Assembly (NCBI RefSeq): GCF_000369625.1
Contig: NZ_KB850113.1
Span: 1,433,343 to 1,497,342, forward strand
DNA length: 64,000 nucleotides
Source: Acinetobacter variabilis
Lineage (GTDB): Bacteria > Pseudomonadota > Gammaproteobacteria > Pseudomonadales > Moraxellaceae
Reading direction: 5' to 3'
Below are positions 37,427-46,938 of the stretch, one piece after another. The stretch's first letter is position 1. Each line of letters opens with the position of its first letter. A program made the translations under genes and the position numbers. Under the pieces are notes generated by a model that did not search any database, was not told the origin of the DNA, and saw only the letters and a list, made by a program, of their open reading frames with translations.

Positions 37427-38749
37427 TTAGCCGCCAAACATCCAGAACTTCAATGCCCATAGTACTGCGATGATCCATACCATGTATGGAACAGTTTTCG
37501 CTTTACCTGTCAGCAGTTTAATCAGCGCATAGCTGATAAAACCCATTGCGATACCATCTGCAATTGAATACGTAAATGGCATGAATACAATGGTCAGGAA
37601 CGCCGGAACCGCTTCAGTAATATCATCCCATTCAATATGGACAATACCCTGAATCATCAATACACCGACAAATAGCAATGCTGGAGCAGTAGCAAAACCT
37701 GGTACAGATTGAGCCAATGGAGCCAGGAACAGGCAGGCAATGAACAGCAAGCCCACCACAACTGCAGTCAGACCGGTACGACCACCTGCTGCAACACCCG
37801 CTGATGACTCAATATAAGGTGTAGTTGAAGAAGTACCCAAAGCAGCACCTGCAACAATCGCAGAAGAATCGGCAAATAATGCTTTTTTCAGACGCGGCAA
37901 TTTACCATCTTTTAACAAACCTGCACGATGTGAAACACCTACTAGCGTACCAGTAGAGTCAAACAGATCGACCAAGAAGAATACGAAGATCACACCGATC
38001 AGGCTAGCTGTAAACAGACCTTGAAAGTCCATTTGCAAGAAGGTTGGTGCCAGTGAAGGAATTTGACCCACTACACCCTGGAACTGGTTATAACCTAAAG
38101 CAGTAGAAATCGCAGTGATTACCAAGATACTGATAATGATCGCACCACGTACTTTGAAGTGATGCATTACCACCACTAACAGGAAGCCAAGTAGCGCAAG
38201 CATAACAGTTGGCTGTTTCAAATCACCCAGACCCACCAAGGTCGCTTGATTATCAACAATGATGCCAGCATTTTTCAGTGCTACCAGAGCCAGGAACAGG
38301 CCAATACCACCGCCAATCGCCAGTTTGAGAGACATTGGAATGGCATTGACAATCGCCTCACGTATTTTGAACATACTAATGGCAATGAAAACCAAACCTG
38401 ATACAAATACTGCACCTAATGCAGTTTGCCAAGGCACACCCATTCCCAGACAGACTGAATAGGTAAAGAAGGCATTCAGCCCCATACCTGGCGCAAGTGC
38501 AATTGGATAATTGGCAATTAGCCCCATTACCAGACAGCCAATTGCGGCTGCAAGACAGGTGGCTACAAAGACAGCCCCATGATCCATCCCGGTTTCGGAT
38601 AAAATCATCGGATTAACAATAATGATGTAACACATTGTCAGGAACGTGGTTACACCTGCCAGAACTTCTGTACGGAAACTGGTTTTGTTTTCACTCAGTT
38701 TGAACAGACGTTCCAGCATATTTTCTGAAGATGGATTAGGAGTCGTCAT
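37427..38749 (-). CDS. NCS2-family purine permease (AzgA/PbuG/GhxP-like)
   Basis: A 440-residue inner-membrane proton symporter for adenine, hypoxanthine or guanine. About 12-14 helices; the signature ALAPGMGLNAFFTYSV (about residue 87-102) and LFDSTGTLVGVSHRAGL (about 262-278), TSSTTPYIESSAGVAAGGRTG (split here as GTSSTTPYIESSAG and VAAGGRTGLTAVV, about 300-330) are typical of the AzgA-like branch. Downstream of it on the same strand is the deaminase gene, making an uptake-and-deamination pair, though a terminator separates them. Confidence 0.9.
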   Translation of the reverse strand: MTTPNPSSENMLERLFKLSENKTSFRTEVLAGVTTFLTMCYIIIVNPMILSETGMDHGAVFVATCLAAAIGCLVMGLIANYPIALAPGMGLNAFFTYSVCLGMGVPWQTALGAVFVSGLVFIAISMFKIREAIVNAIPMSLKLAIGGGIGLFLALVALKNAGIIVDNQATLVGLGDLKQPTVMLALLGFLLVVVMHHFKVRGAIIISILVITAISTALGYNQFQGVVGQIPSLAPTFLQMDFQGLFTASLIGVIFVFFLVDLFDSTGTLVGVSHRAGLLKDGKLPRLKKALFADSSAIVAGAALGTSSTTPYIESSAGVAAGGRTGLTAVVVGLLFIACLFLAPLAQSVPGFATAPALLFVGVLMIQGIVHIEWDDITEAVPAFLTIVFMPFTYSIADGIAMGFISYALIKLLTGKAKTVPYMVWIIAVLWALKFWMFGG

Positions 38750-39188
38750 GACCTAGCCCCTATTGAGTAAACTTTATGCTTTAAGCATGCCGCCGAATCC
38801 AGGAAATTTTATAGAAAACTTCATGAATTTTAAGGATCTGTTAGCAACGAATATGCCAGCTTCGCCATTTAGCGGGTCAAAATGTTTCAATAGCGAACAG
38901 TAAGAAAACTGCGCTAGAAAAACTCAAAAAACAATCTAAACAAAAAAGCTGCATAACCCCTATGCAGCTTTTTTCATCATTAGAATCAAATACTTAATTA
39001 AAGTAAATTTGATTTAACTTTATCTTTTGCAAATTATAACACATTGATTTCTGATTGCTTCTTAGAATTTATATTTTATTAAAAATTAATATAAGTCAGT
39101 TTTATTATTATTAAATTTTCTTTTATTTATTATGATTTTATTTTTATCTTTTTACCTGTCCTCTAATCAAAAAGCTTATGCAAATCTA
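38750..39188. other. Gene-free stretch with one strong hairpin
   Basis: No plausible gene on either strand. The part near the permease should hold its promoter; the rest becomes very AT-rich beyond 38980. A small RNA ending at the hairpin at 38942-38974 is conceivable but not shown. Confidence 0.45.
38942..38974. terminator. Strong bidirectional hairpin terminator without an obvious gene
   Basis: A6 and stem GCTGCATA, loop ACCCC, TATGCAGC and T6. On the minus strand it lies about 215 bases past the gene at 39189; on the plus strand no gene precedes it. Confidence 0.8.
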
Positions 39189-39350
39189 TTAAGGTCGGGG
39201 CCGATTTGCATTCAGCAATTTAGTTGAATGTTGTACTTCTTTCAAAATCTGATGAAGCTCTTCATGTTTTCTTGTTTCGGCCTGTTGGTGAACACAATAA
39301 CCGAGTAAACCCACCATCAGCACAAAAATAGGAATCGTATAAATTTTCAT
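39189..39350 (-). CDS. Small membrane-anchored hypothetical protein (53 aa)
   Basis: Starts MKIYTIPIFVLMVGLLGYCV, an N-terminal membrane helix or signal anchor, followed by a polar, charged helix (ETRKHEELHQILKEVQHSTK). No convincing ribosome-binding site is seen at the Met at 39350 or at an upstream in-frame Met. Supported by composition and frame only; family unknown. Confidence 0.45.
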   Translation of the reverse strand: MKIYTIPIFVLMVGLLGYCVHQQAETRKHEELHQILKEVQHSTKLLNANRPRP

Positions 39351-39616
39351 TTTTGTAGTTGAGTTATGTAACAGTATTGAAATTATGCTAACAAAATAAC
39401 AATAAAATTGTGACATAGTTTACAAATAACCCGATAAAATGTAGTTTTTTCAATTATTTAGAGTTTTTATATTCTTCATTTTTTTATACTTCTTATTCAA
39501 TTAATCATAATTTTTTGAGCCATATTTTTTTATTTTTTAGTCATTTTTTGAGTATTAAAAGAAATTAATTGATTGATTCTATTTTTTATTTTTTTAGAAA
39601 TTTTTCTTTACTATAT
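39351..39616. other. Extremely AT-rich gene-free stretch before the insertion sequence
   Basis: Nothing recognisable beyond poly-A/T tracts; it likely provided the AT-rich target of the neighbouring insertion sequence. Confidence 0.5.
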
Positions 39617-40717
39617 TAGGACTTACGCATTGAGGGATTTAAAAAAGTCTCAAACTACTTTATAACGTATCTGTGATCAGACGAACTAAACATGCTTCTA
39701 CAGCAACTTGTACATTACCCATTTATATGGGCTTTCTCATGACAGAACCAAACTCTATTAGCTGCACACAACTTGCCGAGACTTATAATATCTCGCATGA
39801 CAGTGTAAATCGCTTTTTGGAGCGTGAAGACTACACAGCTCGCGATCTATATCAAGAAGCAATTCAACACATTGATAATAATAAACTTATAGTCAGTATT
39901 GATGATACTGTTTTAGATAAGCCATATAGTCAACATATGGACTTAGTTAGCTATTTTTGGTCAGGTAAACACCACCGATCCGTCAAGGGTATTAATCTCA
40001 TTACCTTGTATGCGACAGATCAACATGGCAAAAATATTCCAATTAATTTTCGAATTTATGATAAGTCAGAAAGTAAAACCAAGAATGATTACTTTATGGA
40101 GATGTTAAGTGAAGTACTCGATTGGGGTGCAAAGATTCAATTCATTACAGGTGATAGTTGGTATTCATCGACTGAAAATCTAAAAACCATAAGAAAACAT
40201 GGTATTCGATTTATGTTTGGTGTCGACAGTAACCGTAAGGTTTCCCCTGAAAAAGGACAATGGTTTCAACTCCGTTTATTGCCGAATTTTCATCAGGGTC
40301 AAGTGGTCTGGCTCAAAGATGTTGGCTTTGTACAATTATTTAAGACTCAGTTAAAAGAACAGCAGAGATTTTATATTGTGCATCAAGATGAAGATGATTT
40401 ATTGTCCTTTGATGGTTTTTATGAATTACATTCAAGTCATTGGAAAATAGAACAATATCATCGAGTAATTAAACAGGTTTGTCATATTGAAAAGTTTCAA
40501 GTAAGACGATCCAAGCTGATTTTGAATCATATTTTCTCAGCCTTGATGGCCTATGTTGAGATACAAAAGAACCAGTTTGAGCGGATCTTTGAAAATGTAT
40601 ATCGTTGGCAGAAGAAATTATTTAGACCAATTATCAAGAACTTTATTGATGAATTTATTCTCGATAAGAATCATCTGCTGCCACAGAAAATCTATAAATA
40701 ATAGTGCGTAAGTCCTA
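39617..40717. mobile_element. IS701/IS4-like insertion sequence, apparently complete
   Basis: About 1.1 kb with matching short terminal inverted repeats TAGGACTTACGCA (39617-39629) and TGCGTAAGTCCTA (40705-40717). It holds one intact transposase on the plus strand. Target duplication cannot be read because both flanks are runs of TATATA. It sits in an AT-rich intergenic stretch and breaks no gene I can see. Confidence 0.88.
39673..40701 (+). CDS. DDE transposase, IS701/IS4-like
   Basis: A 342-residue transposase. The N-terminal part has ISHDSVNRFLEREDYTARDL, typical of IS701-like proteins; the catalytic pattern is LIVSIDDTVLDKPYSQHM (first Asp, about residue 75), FITGDSWYSSTENL (second Asp, about 160) and WKIEQYHRVIKQVCHIEKFQ (Glu in the Y(2)R(3)E(6)K-like motif, about 258). 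GTG start assumed at 39673; an ATG at 39727 is possible. The frame is complete. Confidence 0.85.
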   Translation: MIRRTKHASTATCTLPIYMGFLMTEPNSISCTQLAETYNISHDSVNRFLEREDYTARDLYQEAIQHIDNNKLIVSIDDTVLDKPYSQHMDLVSYFWSGKHHRSVKGINLITLYATDQHGKNIPINFRIYDKSESKTKNDYFMEMLSEVLDWGAKIQFITGDSWYSSTENLKTIRKHGIRFMFGVDSNRKVSPEKGQWFQLRLLPNFHQGQVVWLKDVGFVQLFKTQLKEQQRFYIVHQDEDDLLSFDGFYELHSSHWKIEQYHRVIKQVCHIEKFQVRRSKLILNHIFSALMAYVEIQKNQFERIFENVYRWQKKLFRPIIKNFIDEFILDKNHLLPQKIYK

Positions 40718-40960
40718 TATATAAATTTATCGAGTGAAAAATATCTTTTAAAGCTCACTATAGCTTTCATTATTTTATTTAGCTTTTCTTCTAAAAAATT
40801 CATCCATTTCCTGTTAAAAATTCTTCTAAATAAATGATATTTTGAAAGTTCCTTCCCTATTTTTTAATTTTTATTCAATTCAACCTAATATTGCTAAACT
40901 TAAATTTACCCAAGACTTTTAAGAAAATTTCTTCATTCAGTCTTGGGTGAATCTTTTACC
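40718..40960. other. AT-rich stretch between the IS and yaaA
   Basis: No gene seen. A minus-strand hairpin terminator for yaaA (CCCAAGACT... AGTCTTGGGTGA, about 40909-40950) is the only structure. Confidence 0.45.
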
Positions 40961-41743
40961 TTAAGCAGCCAGCTGCTCATCACGTTTAAATACCAACTCA
41001 CCTTTTAATGAACTTTCAGCATCAAAATAATACCCATCGGTATTAAAGGCTTTTAAGTCTTCAGTTCGTTTAATCTGGTTTTCAATGATAAAGCGCGCCA
41101 TTAAACCACGAGCTTTCTTGGCATAGAAGCTGATGACTTTATATTTGCCATTTTTCTGATCTAAAAATACCGGCTTGATGATTTCAGCCTGAATTTTGCT
41201 TTCTTTCACTGCCTTGTAATATTCATCGGAGGCAATATTGACCAGAATTTCAGACTCTGCTGCTGCCAGGTCATGATTGATCAGGTCAGTGATGGTATGT
41301 CCCCAGAACTCGTAGAGATGAGCACCACGTGAGTTAGTCAATTTGGTTCCCATCTCCAGACGGTAAGGCATCATCAGATCCAGCGGACGCAATAAGCCAT
41401 AGAGGCCGGATAACATACGCAGATGGTTCTGTGCATAATGAATCTGATCCTGCTTTAACTGGTAAGCATCCAGACCGGTATAAACATCCCCTTTAAAGGC
41501 AAAGATTGCCTGACGAGCATTGGAAAAATCAAAATCCGGCTGCCAGTCTCTGAAGCGTTCCGCATTCAAATTGGCAATTTTTTCACTGACGCTCATTAAG
41601 CTGGAAATTTCAGTTGCTGATAACTTGCGGGCAACTTCTATCAATTCCTGGGAATGTTCCAGCAATCTTGCCCGAGTAAATTGATCGGTAGGTAAAGGTG
41701 TTTCGTAATCTAGAGTCTTGGCTGGAGAAATTAAAGCAAGCAT
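40961..41743 (-). CDS. yaaA: Peroxide stress protein YaaA
   Basis: DUF328/YaaA protein that lowers free intracellular iron and DNA damage under hydrogen peroxide in E. coli, where it is under OxyR. Starts [20 protein letters not shown]; motifs [14 protein letters not shown] (about 87), [20 protein letters not shown] (about 108) and [16 protein letters not shown] (about 205) are family-typical. Length 260 is normal. Stand-alone gene, divergent from the hydrolase. Confidence 0.94.
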   Translation of the reverse strand: MLALISPAKTLDYETPLPTDQFTRARLLEHSQELIEVARKLSATEISSLMSVSEKIANLNAERFRDWQPDFDFSNARQAIFAFKGDVYTGLDAYQLKQDQIHYAQNHLRMLSGLYGLLRPLDLMMPYRLEMGTKLTNSRGAHLYEFWGHTITDLINHDLAAAESEILVNIASDEYYKAVKESKIQAEIIKPVFLDQKNGKYKVISFYAKKARGLMARFIIENQIKRTEDLKAFNTDGYYFDAESSLKGELVFKRDEQLAA

Positions 41744-41865
41744 AGCAACCTGGTTAAAAAATGATTAATCAAACTATATCAGTAGACTTATTTTAATTCC
41801 AATTCATGTTTTTATTTATCATAATCGTTAAAATAGAAAATTCTCCTGCAATTTATCGGTTTGCT

Positions 41866-42498
41866 ATGTCCGAACCAATCTTCCTCCAAGGCCCTGCTGG
41901 CCAACTTGAGGTTTTTGTGGATTATCCTCAGGGTGAAGTGAAAGGATTCGCGATTGTTTGTCATCCCCATCCATTACAAGGTGGCACACCACAACATAAA
42001 GTTCCGGTGTTACTGGCACAAATGTTTTTAGAGCGTGGTTGTATTGTCTATCGTCCAAGTTTCCGTGGTTCTGGTCAAAGTGCCGGTCTGCATGATGAAG
42101 GCTTTGGCGAAACGGATGATATACTTGAAGTCATTAAATATGCGCGTCGCCAGCATATTGACCTGCCTTTCTTGGCAGGTGGTTTCAGTTTTGGTGCACA
42201 TGTCATGGCCAAGTGTTACGCCGCCCTGCCAGTTGAACTGCAACCTTCAAAAGTGATTTTGTGTGGTCTACCGACTGCAACCGTAGCTGGCCTACGTCAC
42301 TATGTTACTCCACAGATCAAAGGTGATATTTTATTTATTCATGGTGAAGCGGATGATGTCACGCTTTTATCCGACATGATTGAATGGGCCAAGCCTCAAC
42401 GTCATCTGGTCACGATCTTGCCTGGCGCAAATCATTTCTTTACCGGTTATTTAAAACAGCTTCGGATTGCGATGAGCCGTTTCCTCGCATTAAGCTGA
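41866..42498 (+). CDS. Alpha/beta-hydrolase family protein
   Basis: A 210-residue cytosolic hydrolase. Begins MSEPIFLQGPAGQLEVFVD; has VCHPHPLQGGTPQHKV (about 34), RPSFRGSGQSAGLHDEG (about 65), a nucleophile elbow GGFSFGAHV (GxSxG, about 105), an acid FIHGEADDVTL (about 160) and the terminal His in PGANHFFTGYL (about 188). This fits the small CC/dienelactone-hydrolase-like group; the substrate is unknown. The Met at 41866 gives the typical family start; a longer frame adds 20 AT-rich-coded residues. Confidence 0.85.
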   Translation: MSEPIFLQGPAGQLEVFVDYPQGEVKGFAIVCHPHPLQGGTPQHKVPVLLAQMFLERGCIVYRPSFRGSGQSAGLHDEGFGETDDILEVIKYARRQHIDLPFLAGGFSFGAHVMAKCYAALPVELQPSKVILCGLPTATVAGLRHYVTPQIKGDILFIHGEADDVTLLSDMIEWAKPQRHLVTILPGANHFFTGYLKQLRIAMSRFLALS

Positions 42499-42502
42499 TC
42501 AA

Positions 42503-42534
42503 AAAAAACCTCATCGAATGATGAGGTTTTTTTA
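42503..42534. terminator. Convergent bidirectional terminator
   Basis: A-run, stem CCTCATC, loop GAAT, GATGAGG, T7, overlapping the stop of the acetyltransferase gene on the other strand. Confidence 0.88.
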
Positions 42535-43077
42535 TTCAGAAATAAAATCTTTAGCATGAATTTCATAAATTACAGCCCGATATTTAGGTTTATCTAAATG
42601 GCTAGAAATTTTCCCACCCAGACGTTCTGCAATTTTTCGGCTAGCCCAGTTTTCTTCTGCTACCGGATAGCTCAAAACTTTAATCCCTAATGTATTAAAA
42701 GCATAGCCCACAATACAACGTACTGCCTCATGTCCATAATAATGACCATGCGCCGTTTCACGAATCCAGATACCTACTTCAGGTATTTCATCATGCAGTC
42801 GATGCAAACCGCATAGTCCGATAAATTCATGTCTTTCAATATGGCGAATCACAAAGATATATTCTTTATGATTAGCCATATTGTTTAGCCAGTTTTGCCA
42901 GACTGTTGCAAATACCTGTTCAGATTCCGGTGCATCCCATGCCATAAAACGGGTCAAACTCGGGGTAATCGAGGCATAGGCTTCCGCAGCATCGGATGAC
43001 TTAAAATAATCTAAAACAAGACGTTTACTTTGCAATATAGGCGAAAGACTTTGCATTTGTTGAACTAGTTCTTCCAC
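42532..43077 (-). CDS. GNAT-family N-acetyltransferase (RimJ/RimL-like)
   Basis: A 181-residue acetyl-CoA-dependent transferase. Starts with LQSKRLVLDYFKSSDAAEAY, typical of the RimJ/L group; contains FIGLCGLHRLHDEIPEVGIW and GHYYGHEAVRCIVGYAFNTL (acetyl-CoA pyrophosphate loop region, about 113-132) and ENWASRKIAERLGGK near the end. The GTG at 43077 overlaps the upstream gene by 13 bases; the ATG at 43056 is the alternative. Substrate unknown. Confidence 0.82.
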   Translation of the reverse strand: MEELVQQMQSLSPILQSKRLVLDYFKSSDAAEAYASITPSLTRFMAWDAPESEQVFATVWQNWLNNMANHKEYIFVIRHIERHEFIGLCGLHRLHDEIPEVGIWIRETAHGHYYGHEAVRCIVGYAFNTLGIKVLSYPVAEENWASRKIAERLGGKISSHLDKPKYRAVIYEIHAKDFISE

Positions 43078-43430
43078 TCAAACTCACTAAAACTTTCTTG
43101 TTCTTTCAACGATGCTTCAACAGCTTGTGCCAACTGATTTAATAAACTTTGTTCTGTAATCCGGTCCAGCCAGTCCTGTTCTTCATCCGGGTAAGAGGCG
43201 ATTTCACAAATCAGGTGCCCTTCCTGGTCTCGTGTCTCACAGCTCACTGATAATGGCAACTCGTGTTCATCGACACTTACGGCCACTTGTGCGCCACTTT
43301 GCGCCAAGGTTTTAAAGCCATATTTACCGAGCTCTTCCGTCAGCAGATGTGCCACATATTCCTGAGTCTGCTGACTGCCCTGTAATTGTTCCTGGCTTTG
43401 AGGGTTGGCCATAAATTTTAATTTTCGCAT
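43065..43430 (-). CDS. Hypothetical protein (121 aa)
   Basis: Cytosolic, acidic, glutamine-rich protein starting MRKLKFMANPQSQEQLQGSQ, ending ESFSEFEWKN. The middle resembles a small alpha/beta domain (ELGKYGFKTLAQSGAQVAVS, then LPLSVSCETRDQEGHLICEI). The Met at 43430 is chosen, with GGATG six bases upstream; a longer frame to 43517 would overlap the aroA terminator and is rejected. It is followed, with overlap, by the acetyltransferase. Family not recognised. Confidence 0.7.
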   Translation of the reverse strand: MRKLKFMANPQSQEQLQGSQQTQEYVAHLLTEELGKYGFKTLAQSGAQVAVSVDEHELPLSVSCETRDQEGHLICEIASYPDEEQDWLDRITEQSLLNQLAQAVEASLKEQESFSEFEWKN

Positions 43431-43486
43431 TGCTACATCCAAATGGCTTTTTTGTTGTATGGTTTTAGCATAAGCCAATATAAACA

Positions 43487-43514
43487 AAACAGCCAAGCAA
43501 AAGCTTGGCTGTTT
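43487..43514 (-). terminator. Terminator after tyrA-aroA
   Basis: Perfect 12-bp stem AAACAGCCAAGC / GCTTGGCTGTTT with a 4-base loop, 17 bases past the aroA stop, followed by TTGTTTAT on the minus strand. Confidence 0.88.
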
Positions 43515-43530
43515 CATATAAATTTTAGAA

Positions 43531-45777
43531 TTATTCTGTCACTTCAATCGCCAGACCAGCTTGAGAAGTCAGTTCAGTGAAGGTTGGGAAACTGGTTGCG
43601 ACGGTTTCAGTCCCAACAATCTTGATTTCACCTGAGTTACGCAGACCTGCAATCGAGAAGCTCATGGCAATACGATGATCATGATGCGATTCAATTTCAC
43701 CGCCAGTAAAGATTGGTGACCAGTCGCCTGTCTTACCTTTACCTTCGATGATGATGCCGTCATCAGTTGGTGTGCAATCAATACCCATGGTTTTCAAACC
43801 ATCAGCCATCACCTGAATACGATCAGATTCTTTGACACGCAGCTCAGCAGCACCAGTTAGAATCGTTTGGCCTTCCGCACATGCAGCAGCAATGAATAAT
43901 GCTGGGAATTCATCAATTGCTAGTGGCACTTGGTCTTCTGGCATATGAATGCCTTTTAACGTACGTGTACCGCGAATACGAATGTCTGCAATCGGTTCAC
44001 CGCCTGCAATACGTTCATTTTCAACAGTGATGTCCGCACCCATCTGTTTCAGGATTTCAATCACACCAGTACGGGTCGGGTTAATGCCTACCGCTTCCAA
44101 AGTCACGTCTGAATTTTCAGTAATCGCTGCACCGACCATAAAGAAAGCTGCAGATGAAATATCAGAAGGCACCTGAATGTTAGTACCCACCAGCTTGCCG
44201 CCACCTTGCAGGGAAATACGGTTGCCTTCAGTTTTTACTTCATAACCAAAAGCACGCAACATACGTTCAGTATGGTCACGGGTTGGTTCAGGTTCAGTCA
44301 CTGAAGTTTCACCTTCCGCCCAAAGACCCGCCAGCAGAATACCTGATTTCACCTGAGCAGATGCCATTGGCAAGTCGTATTGAATACCTTTCAGGTTTTG
44401 ATTACCCGTAATCGATACTGGTGGTGTACCACGTTCACCCGTAGTTTGAATCTGCGCGCCCATCAAACGTAATGGTTTTGCAATACGCTCCATTGGACGT
44501 TTAGATAGAGAAGCATCACCCGTCATCACCGAATCAAATTTCTGCGCTGCCAGCATACCGGACAGCAAACGCATTGAGGTACCTGAGTTGCCCATGTAAA
44601 GCGCAGACTTCGGTGCTTTCAGACCTTGCATACCCACACCATGAATGGTCACTTCACCATTTTTCGGGCCTTCGATGCTCACGCCCATGTCACGGAAGGC
44701 TTGTAAAGTTGCAAGCGCATCTTCACCTTCAAGAAAACCCGTCACATGCGTTGTGCCTTCAGCGATGGCACCAAACATGATGGAACGGTGTGACACAGAT
44801 TTGTCACCTGGCACGGTAAATTTACCCTGGAACGTCTTGGCACCTGGTTGAATGGTAAATTGTTGTGTCACTTTATTTTTCTCCATGAGAGGTTTCTTGG
44901 CGAGCATATGATTGAAGTGCTGACGCGCGGCTTGCGCATGCCCCAACAAGCCCATTAAAGCTTGTGAATCTTCATCTTCAATCAGCTTGCGGATAATCGC
45001 GAGTTGAGCTTCAAAGCCGTCCACGGCATTGAGAATCGCCTTTTTATTAGCAAAAAAGATGTCATGCCACATTTGTGGATCACTGGCGGCAATACGCGAG
45101 AAGTCGCGAAAGCCACCGGCAGCATAACGAAAAATATCCAGATTGTCTTCGCGCTTGGCCAGTTGTTCGACCAGGTTGAAGGCCATCAGATGCGGAAGAT
45201 GACTGGTATGGGCCAGCACTTCATCGTGCTTTTCCACATCCATACAAATCACTTCCGCTTTAGCCACCTGCCACAGTTGAATCAGTTTATCGACCGCCCA
45301 TTGTCCGCTGCTTGGTAACGGCGTCAAAATCACCTTGTGATTGGCAAATAGATCGACCTTACCTGCATGCACGCCGGTATGTTCAGCACCCGCAATTGGA
45401 TGCCCCGGCACAAAACCGGCTGGTAGATTTTCACCAAATACGGCTTTGGCTGCTTCTACCACATTACCTTTGGTACTGCCGACATCAGTCAGGATGACAT
45501 TTTCCGACAAATAAGGCTTGATCGTTTCTAGCACTTTCTGGGTAGCACGAACAGGTAATGCCAGCACCACCAGATCTGCTCCTTTAACGGCTTCTATAGG
45601 ATCTGCATAGCCGTGGGAAATCAGACCAAGTGCCTTGGCATCTTCCAAGGTTTTTTGTGAGCGGGTTGATGCCACGATGTCATTGGCTAAATGCTCAGCC
45701 TTGATGACACGCGCCAGACTTGAACCAATCAGTCCAAGTCCGATAAAGGCAACTTTTTCAAACAGTGGCTGCAACAT
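43531..45777 (-). CDS. aroA: Fused prephenate/arogenate dehydrogenase and EPSP synthase (TyrA-AroA)
   Basis: A 748-residue bifunctional enzyme. Residues about 1-290 are TyrA: FIGLGLIGSSLARVIK (NAD-binding), PVRATQKVLETIKP, VGSTKGNVVEAAK, GHPIAGAEHTGVHAG. From about residue 305 begins AroA (5-enolpyruvylshikimate-3-phosphate synthase): PGDKSVSHRSIMFGAIAEG (about 323), GNSGTSMRLLSGML (about 398), LPMASAQVKSGILLAG (about 470), RVKESDRIQVMADGLKTMG (about 650) and HHDHRIAMSFSIAGLR (about 700). This fusion is known in Acinetobacter and some Pseudomonas relatives and joins chorismate synthesis with tyrosine synthesis. It is three bases downstream of hisC in the same operon. Confidence 0.95.
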   Translation of the reverse strand: MLQPLFEKVAFIGLGLIGSSLARVIKAEHLANDIVASTRSQKTLEDAKALGLISHGYADPIEAVKGADLVVLALPVRATQKVLETIKPYLSENVILTDVGSTKGNVVEAAKAVFGENLPAGFVPGHPIAGAEHTGVHAGKVDLFANHKVILTPLPSSGQWAVDKLIQLWQVAKAEVICMDVEKHDEVLAHTSHLPHLMAFNLVEQLAKREDNLDIFRYAAGGFRDFSRIAASDPQMWHDIFFANKKAILNAVDGFEAQLAIIRKLIEDEDSQALMGLLGHAQAARQHFNHMLAKKPLMEKNKVTQQFTIQPGAKTFQGKFTVPGDKSVSHRSIMFGAIAEGTTHVTGFLEGEDALATLQAFRDMGVSIEGPKNGEVTIHGVGMQGLKAPKSALYMGNSGTSMRLLSGMLAAQKFDSVMTGDASLSKRPMERIAKPLRLMGAQIQTTGERGTPPVSITGNQNLKGIQYDLPMASAQVKSGILLAGLWAEGETSVTEPEPTRDHTERMLRAFGYEVKTEGNRISLQGGGKLVGTNIQVPSDISSAAFFMVGAAITENSDVTLEAVGINPTRTGVIEILKQMGADITVENERIAGGEPIADIRIRGTRTLKGIHMPEDQVPLAIDEFPALFIAAACAEGQTILTGAAELRVKESDRIQVMADGLKTMGIDCTPTDDGIIIEGKGKTGDWSPIFTGGEIESHHDHRIAMSFSIAGLRNSGEIKIVGTETVATSFPTFTELTSQAGLAIEVTE

Positions 45778-45780
45778 AAC

Positions 45781-46872
45781 TTAAGCTTTCGCCTCTAAGC
45801 CAAGCACTTTGCCTAATGCAGCAAGGAATTTGGCATTTTCAGCTTCAGTACCAATCGATACACGCAAGTGGTTTGGAATACCCACTGGACGCACGATCAC
45901 ACCTTCTTTCAACAACTTGTTAAATGTTTCCGCTGGATCAGCCTGTACATCGACCAAGATGAAATTCGCGCGTGAAGGTACATAGTTTAGGCCCAAAGCT
46001 TTGAAGCCAGCTTCTAGCTGTGCCATACCTGCTTTATTTACTTCACGAGATTTCTCGATGAATGCTTCGTCTTTCAGTGCAGCAACCGCAGCCACCATCG
46101 CTAAATGGTTGACGTTAAATGGCTGACGGATACGGTTCAGGTAATCAGTTACTTCAACAGATGCCAAAGCAAAACCAACACGCAGTGCAGCCAGACCATA
46201 GCACTTAGACAGCGTACGGCTCACGATCAGATTTGGATACTGTTTCAGGAATTTCAGGCTGTTGAAGTTTTCCGGGAAATATTCCACATAAGCTTCGTCC
46301 AGTACCACGATGACATTCGCTGGCACTTTCTGCATGAAGGCTTCAAATTCAGCTTCTTCAAACCAGGTGCCTGTCGGGTTGTTCGGGTTCGCAATAAAGA
46401 TCAGCTTGGTGTTGTCTTTCACCGCAGCCGCCATCGCTTCAAGGTCATGTGAGAAACCTTTTGCTGGGACTTCAATTGCTTCTGCATTAATCGCTTGAGT
46501 GACCAATGCATATACCGCAAATGCGTGCTGGCTATAAATCACTGAATCTTTTTCAGAAACAAATGCACGGGCAAATATTTCAAGTAAGTCGTTTGAACCA
46601 TTACCCAAAGTAATCTGATCATGATCAAAACCGAATTGTGTCTTGATCTGATCTTTCAGGATAAAGCCACCGCCATCAGGATAACGGCCAATTTCCGCCA
46701 GTTCCGTAGCCACTGCTTCTTTGACTTTATCTGAACAGCCCAGCGGGTTTTCATTTGAAGCCAGTTTTACGATATCAGTGATGCCCAACTCACGCTCAAG
46801 TTCACTAATCGGTTTACCTGGTTGATATGGCTTTAAGTTAGAGATGCCTTCATTGGCTGGGACAAACGACAT
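45781..46872 (-). CDS. hisC: Histidinol-phosphate/aromatic aminotransferase HisC
   Basis: A 363-residue PLP aminotransferase. Starts MSFVPANEGISNLKPYQPGK; has LASNENPLGCS (about 38), LGNGSNDLLEIFARAF (about 84), NPNNPTGTW (about 158), LDEAYVEYFP (about 187) and the PLP lysine in VSRTLSKCYGLAALRVGFAL (about 218). Its place between pheA and tyrA-aroA suggests it transaminates phenylpyruvate/4-hydroxyphenylpyruvate or prephenate, besides or instead of histidinol phosphate. The Met at 46872 has GGAAG just upstream; a longer frame is rejected. Confidence 0.9.
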   Translation of the reverse strand: MSFVPANEGISNLKPYQPGKPISELERELGITDIVKLASNENPLGCSDKVKEAVATELAEIGRYPDGGGFILKDQIKTQFGFDHDQITLGNGSNDLLEIFARAFVSEKDSVIYSQHAFAVYALVTQAINAEAIEVPAKGFSHDLEAMAAAVKDNTKLIFIANPNNPTGTWFEEAEFEAFMQKVPANVIVVLDEAYVEYFPENFNSLKFLKQYPNLIVSRTLSKCYGLAALRVGFALASVEVTDYLNRIRQPFNVNHLAMVAAVAALKDEAFIEKSREVNKAGMAQLEAGFKALGLNYVPSRANFILVDVQADPAETFNKLLKEGVIVRPVGIPNHLRVSIGTEAENAKFLAALGKVLGLEAKA

Positions 46873-46938
46873 TTTATACTTCCGATTTACAGATGAAACA
46901 GTGGTTAGCACCCTCGCACTAACCACGAAAGGCTGCTT

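Noticed and set aside
39601..40740. Target-site duplication of the second insertion sequence
   Set aside because: Both flanks are TATATA runs, so no duplication can be told apart from background.
43431..43517. Longer N-terminus for the 121-residue hypothetical protein
   Set aside because: It would be coded by the hairpin that terminates tyrA-aroA; the Met at 43430 has a better ribosome-binding site.
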